Origin: Acidisoma silvae
GTDB lineage: Bacteria > Pseudomonadota > Alphaproteobacteria > Acetobacterales > Acetobacteraceae
Assembly (NCBI RefSeq): GCF_020618775.1
Contig: NZ_JAESVB010000003.1
Coordinates: 124,001-188,000, forward strand
Length of the DNA: 64,000 nt
Reading direction: 5' to 3'
The first letter of the stretch is position 1; each line of letters opens with the position of its first letter. Below are positions 48,334-57,405 of the stretch, piece by piece. The translations under genes and the position numbers were made by a program. Under the pieces are notes generated by a model. The model did not search any database, was not told the origin of the DNA, and worked only from the letters and a program-made list of their open reading frames with translations.

Positions 48334-49458
48334 TTGGCGCCCGCTGACCCGCCGCCGGCCGCGCCACAAACGCCGCCCCCAGCACCGCGGCGCTCGCGCA
48401 TCGCCATCTGTTTCGGCATCGTCTGGCGCCTGCTCAGCTTCGTGCTTGCCGCCGCCATCATCTATGTCTGCTTCACGCAATGGAACCGCTGGGAAGGCGA
48501 GCAGCGCTACCAGGTGACGGACGATGCCTATCTGCAAACCAATCTGACGCCGCTCGCGGCGCAGGTTTCCGGCACTATCGCGACCGTGCCGGTGCAGGAC
48601 TTCGCGACCGTCAAGTCTGGCCAGGTGATCGCCACCATCCAGGATGACACCTATCGCGCCGATGTCGCCCGCGCCCAGGCTGTGCTGGCCCAGGCCGAGG
48701 CGGCGCTTACGGAAACTGAGGCCCAGCGGCCTTTGCTGGAAGCCAATCTTCATGCCGCGCAGGCGATCGTCGCCCAAACCACCGCCTCCCTCGGCCAGAA
48801 TTCCCGCGACGTCGCGCGGCAAAGGCAGCTGCTGACCTCGGGCTCGACCTCGCGCTCCGACGTCGAACAATTCCAGACGACGCACGCCGTCACCGCTGCC
48901 AAGCTGCAACAGGTGCAGGCGCAGGCGGACGCCGTGCAGAAGCAGATCGACCTGCTGGCCGCGCAGGAACAGCAGGCGCAGGCCAATATCAGCGCCGCGC
49001 AGGCGGCCCTGCGGCTGGCCGAGATCAATCTGGGCTATACGCACATCACGGCGCCGACTGATGGCGTCATCGGTACGCGGCAGGTGCTGCCCGGCCAATA
49101 TGTCGGCCCCGGCGCGCAGATCACGACGCTGACCGAACTGCCGCTGATCTGGGTGATGGCGAATTACAAGGAAACCCAGCTCACCCATGTCGTGGTCGGT
49201 GATGATGCAACAATCAAGGTCGATAGCTTCCCCGGCGCGGTGCTGCATGGGAGGGTGATCGCCATCTCGCCTGCCTCTGGCTCGGAATTCGCGCTGCTGC
49301 CGCCCGACAATGCGACCGGCAATTTCACCAAGATCGTGCAGCGCATCACGGTGAAGATCGCGGTTACCGACGCCGCTGGCCTCGCGGCGCGGCTGCGCGC
49401 CGGCATGTCCGCCATCCCGTCCATCGACACGCATTCGGCCGACGGGTCGACGCCATGA
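48334..49458 (+). CDS. HlyD/EmrA-type membrane fusion protein
   Basis: A 374-residue periplasmic adaptor anchored by one helix (residues 25-45). A lipoyl-like half motif (AAQVSGTIATVPV), a long coiled-coil hairpin rich in Ala and Gln (residues 105-235), the second half (LGYTHITAPTDGVIGTRQVL) and a beta-barrel follow. An in-frame stop at 48316-48318 leaves TTG 48334 as the earliest start, with GGGAG upstream. It overlaps the DHA2 pump gene by 4 bases. With the NodT-type protein it forms a tripartite efflux system. Confidence 0.9.
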   Translation: MAPADPPPAAPQTPPPAPRRSRIAICFGIVWRLLSFVLAAAIIYVCFTQWNRWEGEQRYQVTDDAYLQTNLTPLAAQVSGTIATVPVQDFATVKSGQVIATIQDDTYRADVARAQAVLAQAEAALTETEAQRPLLEANLHAAQAIVAQTTASLGQNSRDVARQRQLLTSGSTSRSDVEQFQTTHAVTAAKLQQVQAQADAVQKQIDLLAAQEQQAQANISAAQAALRLAEINLGYTHITAPTDGVIGTRQVLPGQYVGPGAQITTLTELPLIWVMANYKETQLTHVVVGDDATIKVDSFPGAVLHGRVIAISPASGSEFALLPPDNATGNFTKIVQRITVKIAVTDAAGLAARLRAGMSAIPSIDTHSADGSTP

Positions 49459-51038
49459 GCGCCACGACGGCAACGGCCCCCGCGCCCGCCAATACGGCAA
49501 TCCCCTGGCTGGGCCTGACCGCCGTCCTGCTCGGCACCTTTATCTCGACATTGACGGGTCGCCTGTCCAGCTTCGGCCTGGCCGATGTGCGCGGCGCCAT
49601 CGGCGCCGGTTTTGACGAAGGCGCCTGGATTACCACGGCCTTCACCGTCGCACAGATGCTGATCACGCCCGTCGCCGTCTGGGTCGGCAGCATTTATGGC
49701 CCGCGCCGGATCCTCATCCTGGCGGCGCTGCTCTTCACCGTCACCTCGGCCATCATTCCCTATTCGCAGAACCTGCCGACGCTTCTGGTACTGATGTTTC
49801 TGGCCGGCCTGGGCTCGGGCTGCTTCATTCCACTCACGCTCGGCTATGTCCTGCGCAGCATGCCGCCCCGGCTCTGGGCTTATGGCGTGGCGCTCTATGC
49901 GCTCAACCTTGAACTCTCGCTCAATATCTCGGCCTCGGTGGAAGGCTGGTATGTCGATCATCTCAGCTGGCACTGGATCTTCTGGCAGAATGTGCCGCTC
50001 GGCCTCGGCATGGCGATTTGCCTGCATTATGGCGTGCGCCAGCAACCGCCGCCCGCGCTGCGCATCAACAAGGATATCTACGGCCTCACCACCTGCGGCG
50101 TCGGCCTCGCTTTGCTCTATGCCGCGCTCGACCAGGGCAACCGGGTGGACTGGCTGAATTCCGGCCTGATCTGGGGATTGCTCATCGCCGGCTTTTTCCT
50201 GCTGCTCTGCTTCGTGCTTCATGAACGGACGGCTGAAAGACCCTGGCTCGATTTTCAGGTTCTGCTGCGCCACCCGATGCCTTTTTTGCTGCTGATGATT
50301 GCGCTGCTGCGCCTGACCATCCTGTCGACCTCCTTCCTCATCCCCTATTTCCTCGGCGGTGTGCGCGGCTTCCGCGCGTTGCAGGTAGGCGACACGCTGA
50401 TCTGGATCGCCGTGCCGCAGCTCATCATCTGCCTGCTCGCCGCCATCTTCCTGCGCCGGACCGATCCGCGCTTCGTCGCCTGTTTCGGCCTTTGCCTCGT
50501 CGGCATTGCCTGCATGATGACGGCCTATACGCTGACGCCGGTCTGGGGCTCGGACCAGTTTCTGATCTCGCAATTGCTGCAGGCGGTGGGGCAAAGCTGC
50601 GCGCTCTCGGGGATCGTCTTCAACGCGGTGCTGCGCCTGCGGCCGCAGGATGCGCTGTCCTTCGGCGCCTTGCTGCAAATTTCCCGTCTTTTCGGTGGCG
50701 AAGCCGGGCAGGCCTTCATCAGCACGCTGGCGCGCGTGCGGGAACAGCGGGCCTCCAATCTCATCGGCCTGCATGTGAAGGCGGGCGACCCCGCCGTTAT
50801 CCATCGCCTGCAAGGCTATGGGCAGGTCATCGCCCGGCATGACCAGCCGGCGATGGCTGCACCGCTGATCCTGGGGTCCGACATCCGCGCCATGGCGACG
50901 ACCCAGTCAACCATCGATTGTTTCGTCGCCGTCTCGGCTTTCGCGGTCTTGGCCCTTTTCATCATGATCGTGATCATGCGTGCGCCGCCACATGGACCGG
51001 CCTCTCACCGTCCGTTTTTCGCGAGGCGGGCCGCCTGA
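49455..51038 (+). CDS. DHA2-family MFS efflux pump (EmrB type)
   Basis: A 527-residue inner-membrane drug:H+ antiporter with 14 predicted helices. The GFDEGAWITTAFTVAQML segment in early helices and the motif-C-like region of helix 5 are recognisable. It pairs with the adaptor encoded upstream and the outer-membrane factor downstream, overlapping both genes (4 and 1 bases). Substrates of EmrAB-like pumps are hydrophobic toxins; the natural one here is unknown. Confidence 0.9.
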   Translation: MSATTATAPAPANTAIPWLGLTAVLLGTFISTLTGRLSSFGLADVRGAIGAGFDEGAWITTAFTVAQMLITPVAVWVGSIYGPRRILILAALLFTVTSAIIPYSQNLPTLLVLMFLAGLGSGCFIPLTLGYVLRSMPPRLWAYGVALYALNLELSLNISASVEGWYVDHLSWHWIFWQNVPLGLGMAICLHYGVRQQPPPALRINKDIYGLTTCGVGLALLYAALDQGNRVDWLNSGLIWGLLIAGFFLLLCFVLHERTAERPWLDFQVLLRHPMPFLLLMIALLRLTILSTSFLIPYFLGGVRGFRALQVGDTLIWIAVPQLIICLLAAIFLRRTDPRFVACFGLCLVGIACMMTAYTLTPVWGSDQFLISQLLQAVGQSCALSGIVFNAVLRLRPQDALSFGALLQISRLFGGEAGQAFISTLARVREQRASNLIGLHVKAGDPAVIHRLQGYGQVIARHDQPAMAAPLILGSDIRAMATTQSTIDCFVAVSAFAVLALFIMIVIMRAPPHGPASHRPFFARRAA

Positions 51039-52456
51039 TGACACGCTTGCTTCGTCTGGGCCTGCTCGGCCTCCTCGCCGGCTGCACGCTGGGGCCGGAT
51101 TACCACCCCCCCGCCATCCCGCCGACAGCGACGGGCGACTTCGTCTCCGCCGGCAATGCGAGCCTCAGTGCCGATCCGCTACCGGACGGCTGGTGGCAGC
51201 TGTATCAGGATCCGCGCCTAAATTCCCTGATCCTGCAAGCCTTCGCGGCCAATGACGACATCAAGGTGGCCGAGGCCAATCTCGCTGCCTCCCGCGCGCT
51301 GTTCGAGGGCGCGCGCGCGCTGCAATTGCCGCAGACCTCCATCGGCGGCACCGCGACCTATGGCCGCGACGTGACGCTGGATACCGTTCTCGAAGTCACC
51401 GGCCGGGAGCCGCAGGATAGCTGGCTGTTCGATACGACCTTCGACATGGCCTATGAGGTCGACCTCTTCGGCCAGGTGCGGCGCGAGGTCGAGGCCGCAC
51501 GGGACAATGCCCAGGCCGTCGCCGCCGCGCTGGACGGCCTGCGCGTTACCATCGCGGCCGAGACCGCCCGCGCCTATGGCTCGGTCTGCGCGCTGGGTGA
51601 GCAGATCGCCGTCGCCCAGCGCTCTCTCGCCATTACCGCCGATCAGTTGCGCATCGTGCAGGCTTCGGAAGCCGCCGGCGGCAGCACCGATTTCGATGTT
51701 GCGCGCTCCAAGACGCTGGTCGCCCAGGTGCAGGCCACCCTGCCGCCACTGGAAGGCCAGCGCCGTGCCGCCATTTTCGAAATCGCGGCTCTGCTGGGGG
51801 AAACACCGGCCCAGGCGCCCTTTGACCTGGAATCCTGCACGCAGCCGCCGCAGCTTGCCGCACCGGTCCCGGTCGGCGATGGCGCGGCCATGCTGAAACG
51901 CCGGCCGGACGTGCGCGCGGCCGATCGCAAGCTGGCCACCGCCCTGGCCGAAATCGGCGCCGCCAAGGCAGACCTGTTTCCTAAAGTCTCGCTTACCGGC
52001 TTCTTTGGCGGGGCGGCGACGCAGTTCAATCTGCTCGGTTCGAATAGCGGTCTCACCTGGGGCGTGGGTCCGGCCATCAGCTGGACCTTTCCGAATCTCG
52101 CCGGGCCGCTGGCCAAATTGGCGCAGACCCGCGCCAATGCACGGGGCGCGCTGGCGAGTTTCGACGGCACTGTGCTGACGGCCCTGAAGGAGACCGAACA
52201 GGCGCTGACGGCCTATGAGGCCGAACTCGGCCATCACGCCGCCCTGGCCGATGCCGCGACCGACGCCCGCCACGCGCTGACTCTGGCCCAGGCCCAATTC
52301 ACCGCCGGGCAGATCAGCAATCTGGACCTGCTGACCAGCGAACAGTCGCAGGTAACGACCGCCGCTGCCCTCGCCGCCTCCGACGCCGCGCTGATCCAGG
52401 ATCAGGTGGCGCTGTTCAAGGCCTTGGGTGGTGGATGGCAGGCGACCGCGCGGTAG
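51038..52456 (+). CDS. NodT/OprM-type outer-membrane efflux lipoprotein
   Basis: A 472-residue TolC-family channel. A lipoprotein signal ends in the lipobox LLAGC followed by TLGPDYHPP, typical of the NodT group. The two repeated OEP helices are visible in the first half (NDDIKVAEANLAASRALFEG) and the second half (KRRPDVRAADRKLATALAEIG). The ATG overlaps the pump stop as TGATG. It ends the three-gene efflux operon. Confidence 0.92.
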   Translation: MTRLLRLGLLGLLAGCTLGPDYHPPAIPPTATGDFVSAGNASLSADPLPDGWWQLYQDPRLNSLILQAFAANDDIKVAEANLAASRALFEGARALQLPQTSIGGTATYGRDVTLDTVLEVTGREPQDSWLFDTTFDMAYEVDLFGQVRREVEAARDNAQAVAAALDGLRVTIAAETARAYGSVCALGEQIAVAQRSLAITADQLRIVQASEAAGGSTDFDVARSKTLVAQVQATLPPLEGQRRAAIFEIAALLGETPAQAPFDLESCTQPPQLAAPVPVGDGAAMLKRRPDVRAADRKLATALAEIGAAKADLFPKVSLTGFFGGAATQFNLLGSNSGLTWGVGPAISWTFPNLAGPLAKLAQTRANARGALASFDGTVLTALKETEQALTAYEAELGHHAALADAATDARHALTLAQAQFTAGQISNLDLLTSEQSQVTTAAALAASDAALIQDQVALFKALGGGWQATAR

Positions 52457-52648
52457 GGGCAAAAATCGCATTGGCCGGGAGAGTTTTTTGTTCAATCAAC
52501 TTCCGGTTTCGAAGCCGATACCGAATGGTTTTTTGCTCCAGACTTGAAGTATGTGAAACCGCTGACCTAGACTTTGCCAAGAGTGATGAAAAATCTTGAT
52601 GCGCGGCCGGATAGCCAGCCCCCGCGCCTGAGCTAAGGATGCCTTTTC

Positions 52649-53821
52649 ATGCGGCCAGCCTGGATACCCCTGATTGCCAGCCTGCTCCTAAGCCAACACC
52701 TTGTCCTGGCGGCGCCGGCGCAGGCAGCCACCCCGCCACAAGACAAGCCCGCATCATCGGCCCCGGATCCTGTGCTTGAAGAAGCAACCGATCTGACCGG
52801 CAATGTCATGTTTATGGAATCCGGCGCGCCAGGCATGGTGATGGTTGTGGTACGCGGCGACCAGCACATCGTGCTCGGCTATGGGGAGACGGCGAAGGGC
52901 AATAACACGGTGCCGGACGGGCGCAGCCTGTTCCGGTTGAATTCGGTCACCAAGGTTTTCGCAGGACAACTCCTCGTGGCTCTCGAAAACGCCGGCACGG
53001 TTTCCCTGTCAGCGCCCTTGAGCGCCTACGTCCCGTCGGGCTTCCCATCCTCCATCGTGCCGCGTTTCGGGCAGCGGGCCATCACCCTGCTTGACCTTGC
53101 AACCCATTCCGCCGCGCTGCCGCGCGAAATCGGCGAAGCGCCGCCGAATGCACCACCGCGCACCTGGCCGACACTGCAAGACCGCTGGAAGTGGCTTGCA
53201 ACCGAAAAACTGCCCTGGGCGCCCGGCACCATCACAGCCTATTCCAATGTCGGATTCGACTTTCTGGCGGATGCCCTGGCTGTCGCCGACCATCAGCCTT
53301 ATGTGCTCGCCTTGCAGCAATTCATCACCGGCCCGCTGGGCATGAAGGATACGGGCTTCAGCCCGAATGCCGCGCAATGCGCGCGGCTGATGGAAGGGTC
53401 CGGCCTGGGCGGCGTCGGACCCTGCGTGGATACCTCAGCCTCGGCCGGCAGCGGCGGTCTGTACAGCACCGGCGACGACATGGCGCGCTGGCTGCAAGCC
53501 CTGGTATCCTCGGACAATCCGGCCAATATCGAGGATCAGGCGATCTATCGCCAAAGGCAGACTATGCCGGCGGCGATTGGCTTCGATGAGGCAGGGCCCA
53601 TGGCGGGGCTTGGCCTCGGCTGGGTCATGACGGCAGCACAAGGCGCGATGCCCGCCCTGGTCGCCAAAAGCGGCGGCGGTGTGGGTTTCATGACCTATGT
53701 CGTCTTCGCGCCGGGCCGCCATGTCGGCGTTTTCGTGGCCGTCAGCAAAGCCGATTTCGCGATGTTCACGGGATTGGCGGCCAGCGCCAATGGACTGGTC
53801 TCGACGCTCGCCACACGCTGA
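52649..53821 (+). CDS. Exported serine hydrolase (beta-lactamase/AmpH-like family)
   Basis: A 390-residue periplasmic penicillin-binding-type hydrolase. The signal peptide ends near APAQA-ATP. The catalytic triad motifs are S99-V-T-K102, YSN (in ITAYSNVGFDFL) and KSGGG near the C-terminus. It resembles D-alanyl-D-alanine carboxypeptidase/endopeptidase AmpH more than a true beta-lactamase, because it lacks lactamase-specific marks; peptidoglycan trimming is the likely role. It stands alone, 192 bases after the efflux operon. Confidence 0.85.
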   Translation: MRPAWIPLIASLLLSQHLVLAAPAQAATPPQDKPASSAPDPVLEEATDLTGNVMFMESGAPGMVMVVVRGDQHIVLGYGETAKGNNTVPDGRSLFRLNSVTKVFAGQLLVALENAGTVSLSAPLSAYVPSGFPSSIVPRFGQRAITLLDLATHSAALPREIGEAPPNAPPRTWPTLQDRWKWLATEKLPWAPGTITAYSNVGFDFLADALAVADHQPYVLALQQFITGPLGMKDTGFSPNAAQCARLMEGSGLGGVGPCVDTSASAGSGGLYSTGDDMARWLQALVSSDNPANIEDQAIYRQRQTMPAAIGFDEAGPMAGLGLGWVMTAAQGAMPALVAKSGGGVGFMTYVVFAPGRHVGVFVAVSKADFAMFTGLAASANGLVSTLATR

Positions 53822-53904
53822 ACCAGCGCAGGCTCCGGTGAGCGGGATACCGGTCCCAGCCTGCTTAACCAAAGCACGCGATCCTGACTCGCAGGTCAAA
53901 AAAT

Positions 53905-53919
53905 GTTCTTGCCTTGTTC
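53905..53919 (+). promoter_or_regulatory. GTTC-N7-GTTC box (possible LexA site)
   Basis: GTTC at 53905-53908 and 53916-53919 with seven bases between match the alphaproteobacterial SOS box. It overlaps a possible -35 (TTGCCT 53909-53914), with a -10-like CTAACC at 53932-53937, upstream of the small gene at 53968. One or two such matches are expected by chance in a window this size, so position is the main support. Confidence 0.4.
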
Positions 53920-53967
53920 CTGTTTCATTCGCTAACCTCCGGATGTTCTCAAAACGAGGTTCGCGTC

Positions 53968-54201
53968 ATGGCTGACACGCTGCATCACTCGCTGCGCCCT
54001 GCGGAAGATCAGGAAGTGGTCAAGGAACTCGCCTATGTGCTGCGCAGCTGGCCTGGCGCACGTGGCCGCCGCCGGGGCGATGACGCCATGGCCCGCGTCA
54101 CGGCGGAACGGCTGGTCGATTATCTCCACCTCTCGGGCTTCGAGCTGATGCGCCGCCCGGCCGTCTCGATGGATATGCACTACGTCGGCGCCGAACGCTG
54201 A
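53968..54201 (+). CDS. Small conserved-looking hypothetical protein
   Basis: A 77-residue protein I do not recognise. It is helical and charged: a first helix EDQEVVKELAYVLRSW, a basic GARGRRRGDDAM linker, then ARVTAERLVDYLHLSGFELMRRP. There is no signal peptide or membrane segment. A GAGG ribosome site precedes ATG 53968. A GTTC-N7-GTTC box and plausible promoter elements lie just upstream, so it may be damage-inducible. The compact basic helices would suit nucleic-acid binding, but that is only a guess. Confidence 0.65.
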   Translation: MADTLHHSLRPAEDQEVVKELAYVLRSWPGARGRRRGDDAMARVTAERLVDYLHLSGFELMRRPAVSMDMHYVGAER

Positions 54202-54251
54202 GACTCTGCGGGCGAGTGTGACGCTCGCCCTATTTTGCCGCTGGCTGCCCG

Positions 54252-55001
54252 TCAGGCCGCCAGCAGTTCCATCACCGTCTCGCGCAGCAGGGCCAGATCG
54301 GCATCGCGCGACAGGCGGTGGTCACCGTCCTTGATCAGCAGCACGCGGACATCCTGGCTTTCGACCTTGTCCGCGATGCTCAGTGCCGTGTGCCAGGGTA
54401 CTTCCACGTCCTTCTGCCCTTGCAACAACCGCACCGGGCAGGTCAGCGCAACCGGGTCATCCAGCAGCAAATTCTGGCGCCCGTCTTCAATCAGCGCACG
54501 GGTCAAAGGCAGCGGGTCACCGTAATCGCTCGGCGCGTAGACCACGCCCTCCGCCATCAGCTTGTCCTGGATCGCTGTCGGCATCATTCCCCAGATCAAA
54601 GTCTCGGTGAAATCGGGCGCGGCGGCGATACCGATATAGGCCATGACCCGATCCGGGCGCGCCAGCGCGACATTCAGGCCGATCCAACCGCCCATGGACG
54701 AGCCGACCAGAAGCAGCGGGCCATCCGTCATGGCATCGATCACAGCCAGAGCGTCAGCCGTCCAGATACCGATCGTGCCATCCTCGAAGCGGCCGCCGCT
54801 GACGCCATGGCCGGAATAGTCCAGCCGCAGCATCGGCAGGCCCTGCTCGGCTGCGAAAGCCGCCAGGAAGATGGCCTTGCTGCCTTCCATGTCGCTATGG
54901 AATCCGGGCAGGAAGACGATTGTGGGGCCCTTGCCCGACAGGCGCTTCCACGCCAGTTCCACGCCATCGGCCCGGGTCAGCCGCCCGCTGTCTTCGCTCA
55001 T
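54252..55001 (-). CDS. Alpha/beta hydrolase (ABHD10-like)
   Basis: A 249-residue serine hydrolase. The nucleophile elbow is VGSSMGGW, the acid is in LLQGQKDVEVP and the histidine in IKDGDHRLSR. The FLPGFHSDMEGSKA and LDYSGHGVSGGRF segments resemble mitochondrial ABHD10, a palmitoyl-protein thioesterase, and its alphaproteobacterial relatives. It overlaps the CNNM-type gene upstream by 4 bases. The substrate is not known. Confidence 0.83.
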   Translation of the reverse strand: MSEDSGRLTRADGVELAWKRLSGKGPTIVFLPGFHSDMEGSKAIFLAAFAAEQGLPMLRLDYSGHGVSGGRFEDGTIGIWTADALAVIDAMTDGPLLLVGSSMGGWIGLNVALARPDRVMAYIGIAAAPDFTETLIWGMMPTAIQDKLMAEGVVYAPSDYGDPLPLTRALIEDGRQNLLLDDPVALTCPVRLLQGQKDVEVPWHTALSIADKVESQDVRVLLIKDGDHRLSRDADLALLRETVMELLAA

Positions 55002-56311
55002 GCTTCCGTCTCCGTCACGTCAGTCTCACGGTCGGCGGTCAGCCGGTCGACCCGCCGCCCGTCCATGGCCAGAACCTCGAACCGCCAACCACCGAAAACG
55101 ATCCGGTCTCCCACCTGCGGCACGCGGCGCAGCAGAGCGAGGATCAGCCCGGCGGCGGTGTGATAGGTGCCCTGGGCCGGTACATGGCTGATGGACAGCT
55201 TTTCCATCAGCTCATCCAGCGGCATCAGCCCGTCCAGCGCGAAGCTGGTTTCCTCGGCTTCATCGACATGGCCGGGGCGCTGCTCGGTCGTCGTCTCATC
55301 GACATCGCCGACGATCGCTTCCAGCATATCGGCCGCCGTGATCAGCCCTTCGAAACTGCCATATTCGTCGATGACGAAGGCCATGCCATTGGCGTCGCCC
55401 TTCAGCCGCTCGAAGGCATCCAGCGCGGAAATCGCATCCGGCACGATCATCGGCTGCAACACGGCGTCATCCAGGCTGACAGCGCCGCCCGCCAGCAACT
55501 GGTCCAGCAGGTTCTTGGCCAGAACGATGCCGACCGCATTGTCCACCGACCCGTCACCCACCACAAAACGCGAATGCGGGCTGGCCCTTAACCGGGCAAT
55601 CATTTCCGGCAGCGGGGCCGAACGGTCGATCCAGGCGATTTCCGTGCGCGGCGTCATGATGGCCCGCACCGGCTTGTCGGCCAGGCGCAGCACGCGCTCG
55701 ATCATGAGCTTCTCTTCGCTGTCGAGCACGCCGGACTGCGTGCTTTCCGCCAGAAGCGCCTTCAGCTCCTCTTCACTTGGATGATCGGGCCGCGTGCCCG
55801 CGACACCAAAGGCGCGCAGGATGGCGGCTGATGTCTTGCTGAGCAGCCAGACGGCCGGTTTCGTCACCCGCGCGATGACGATCAGCATGGGCGCCGCCCG
55901 CGCCGCGACCATTTCCGGCCGTCGCAGCGCCAGCTGCTTCGGCACCAATTCGCCCAGCACCATGGTCAGAAAGGTGATCAGCACGACGGTCAGGAAGAAG
56001 GCCGAACCATAGGCGAAACGCTCCGGCACGCCGACATGCAGCAGTGCATGTTCGACATCGCCGGTCACGCGCTCGCCGCTGAACATGCCGGTGATGACGC
56101 TGACGAGCGTGATGCCGACCTGCACCGTCGGCAGAAAAATATGCGGGTTTTCCGCCAGTTTGCGGGCGACGGCGGCCCCCGCCACGCCCTTGCGTTCCAG
56201 CACTGCCAGGCGCGCCCGCCGGGCGGAAACAAGGGCAAGCTCACTGCAGGCAAAGAGGCCATTGATCAGGATCAGCACCAGAATGCCGATCACCTCTATC
56301 GAGATCTCCAC
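54998..56311 (-). CDS. CNNM/CorC-HlyC membrane protein (hemolysin family)
   Basis: A 437-residue inner-membrane protein. The N-terminal CNNM domain (residues 1-190, three to four helices) is followed by a CBS pair (about 205-335; PVRAIMTPRTEIAWID, AFVIDEYGSFEGLIT) and a CorC/HlyC domain at the C-terminus. Family members are linked to magnesium or cobalt export and resistance. The older name hemolysin is misleading. First of a two-gene operon with the ABHD10-like hydrolase. Confidence 0.9.
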   Translation of the reverse strand: MEISIEVIGILVLILINGLFACSELALVSARRARLAVLERKGVAGAAVARKLAENPHIFLPTVQVGITLVSVITGMFSGERVTGDVEHALLHVGVPERFAYGSAFFLTVVLITFLTMVLGELVPKQLALRRPEMVAARAAPMLIVIARVTKPAVWLLSKTSAAILRAFGVAGTRPDHPSEEELKALLAESTQSGVLDSEEKLMIERVLRLADKPVRAIMTPRTEIAWIDRSAPLPEMIARLRASPHSRFVVGDGSVDNAVGIVLAKNLLDQLLAGGAVSLDDAVLQPMIVPDAISALDAFERLKGDANGMAFVIDEYGSFEGLITAADMLEAIVGDVDETTTEQRPGHVDEAEETSFALDGLMPLDELMEKLSISHVPAQGTYHTAAGLILALLRRVPQVGDRIVFGGWRFEVLAMDGRRVDRLTADRETDVTETEA

Positions 56312-56482
56312 GCCTTACGCGCCTCCGCTGTCACAAGCCGATAATCGGCCCATATCCCATGTTAGAGCAGGACGGCGAAAGCATCTCCACCCGTTATTCC
56401 GCTAGACCGAGCCTTGCCACAGAACTGCCATCCCAGCCGAGCCGTCCTGACTTCACATTTCGGATCACATAAGGAAGACCGC

Positions 56483-56995
56483 ATGCGCGCCCCCTCCCCC
56501 ATGATTTTGCTGCTCGGCTTTCTCGGTCTGGTGCCTTTTTTGGTCACCGGCTACCTGGCGTCCGCCTGGCGCAGCCCGTCCGATGCCCAGGCCATGACGG
56601 CTCTGCTGGCCTATAGCGCCGTCATCCTGTCGTTCCTGGGTGCCGTGCATTGGGGCTTCGCGATTGCCGAGCCGCCGCAATCCCTCGCGGGCCTTGCCCC
56701 CCTGCCGCGCAGCCAGGATCCGGCCCATCGTCCCCGTCTGGTCATGGGCGTCGTGCCGGCCCTGATCGGCTGGGTGGCGCTGCTGATCGGCCTGTTGATC
56801 CCCGCCCCTTCCATCGCCCTTTGCGTGCTGATCGCCGGCTTTCTGGCGACCAATATCGGCGAACATGGCGCGCATCGGCGCGGCTGGGTGCCCGGCACCT
56901 ATCTGTGGCTGCGCTGGATTCTGACGGTGATCGTGGTCGCCATTCTCGTCACCGTTCTGGTGTTACGGCTGACCGGCGCGCGCATCATTCTCTGA
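56483..56995 (+). CDS. DUF3429 membrane protein
   Basis: A 170-residue inner-membrane protein with five predicted helices, matching DUF3429: LGFLGLVPFLVTGYLA, AYSAVILSFLGAVHWGFAI and the late YLWLRWILTVIV. The family has no assigned function. ATG 56483 follows an AAGGAAG site. Confidence 0.85.
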   Translation: MRAPSPMILLLGFLGLVPFLVTGYLASAWRSPSDAQAMTALLAYSAVILSFLGAVHWGFAIAEPPQSLAGLAPLPRSQDPAHRPRLVMGVVPALIGWVALLIGLLIPAPSIALCVLIAGFLATNIGEHGAHRRGWVPGTYLWLRWILTVIVVAILVTVLVLRLTGARIIL

Positions 56996-57075
56996 CGTTT
57001 CACGGCACGCGCCATATTTATGACGCAATTCGTGATCGGAAACTGCCGAAACCTCACCCGCTCGTGATAGCGATT

Positions 57076-57104
57076 GTGGCTCAATTGTGTCTTAATTGGG
57101 CCAC
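57076..57104. promoter_or_regulatory. Inverted repeat upstream of the 61-codon candidate gene
   Basis: GTGGCTCAATT (57076-57086) and AATTGGGCCAC (57094-57104) match with one mismatch around GTGTCTT. It lies 26 bases before the ATG at 57131. It could be an operator or a leader hairpin. The rest of 56996-57130 shows no coding signal. Confidence 0.45.
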
Positions 57105-57130
57105 GAACACGACGAAAGTGGAGCGGCATT

Positions 57131-57316
57131 ATGTTCCAAGCCATCGCAGCCCGTCTGGGCTTTACTGCCAATACCCCTGTCCCGCCGGTCGTTGCGACCG
57201 AAACAGCCGAGGATCGGGACTTTTCCGGTTTTGAGACCTTCGGGCGCACCGGGCTTGATATCGGCGGCCTGCACCGGGACCAGCAATGGGTCGGCGCCTG
57301 GGGTGGCCGCTGCTGA
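57131..57316 (+). CDS. Candidate small protein of 61 residues
   Basis: A short frame with no recognised family. It begins MFQAIAARLGFTANTPVPP, has an acidic middle (ETAEDRDFSGFETF) and ends DQQWVGAWGGRC. Support comes from context: a GGAG site before the ATG, an 11-bp inverted repeat upstream, an 8-bp hairpin after the stop, and a 410-base gap that is otherwise empty. No signal peptide or membrane helix. Could be a real small protein or a chance frame. Confidence 0.45.
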   Translation: MFQAIAARLGFTANTPVPPVVATETAEDRDFSGFETFGRTGLDIGGLHRDQQWVGAWGGRC

Positions 57317-57330
57317 CCAAAGGCTTTCCG

Positions 57331-57359
57331 CCGCCGATGACCGCTTGACGGATCGGCGG
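57331..57359 (+). terminator. Hairpin after the 61-codon candidate gene
   Basis: CCGCCGAT (57331-57338) and ATCGGCGG (57352-57359) are perfect arms. No T-run follows (CAGGGGG), so it is not a classical intrinsic terminator. It lies 14 bases after the candidate stop and 46 bases before the decarboxylase start. Confidence 0.4.
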
Positions 57360-57405
57360 CAGGGGGTTCTCTGAACGCGCTTTTCCCGCCAGATGAGGGC
57401 AGCGC

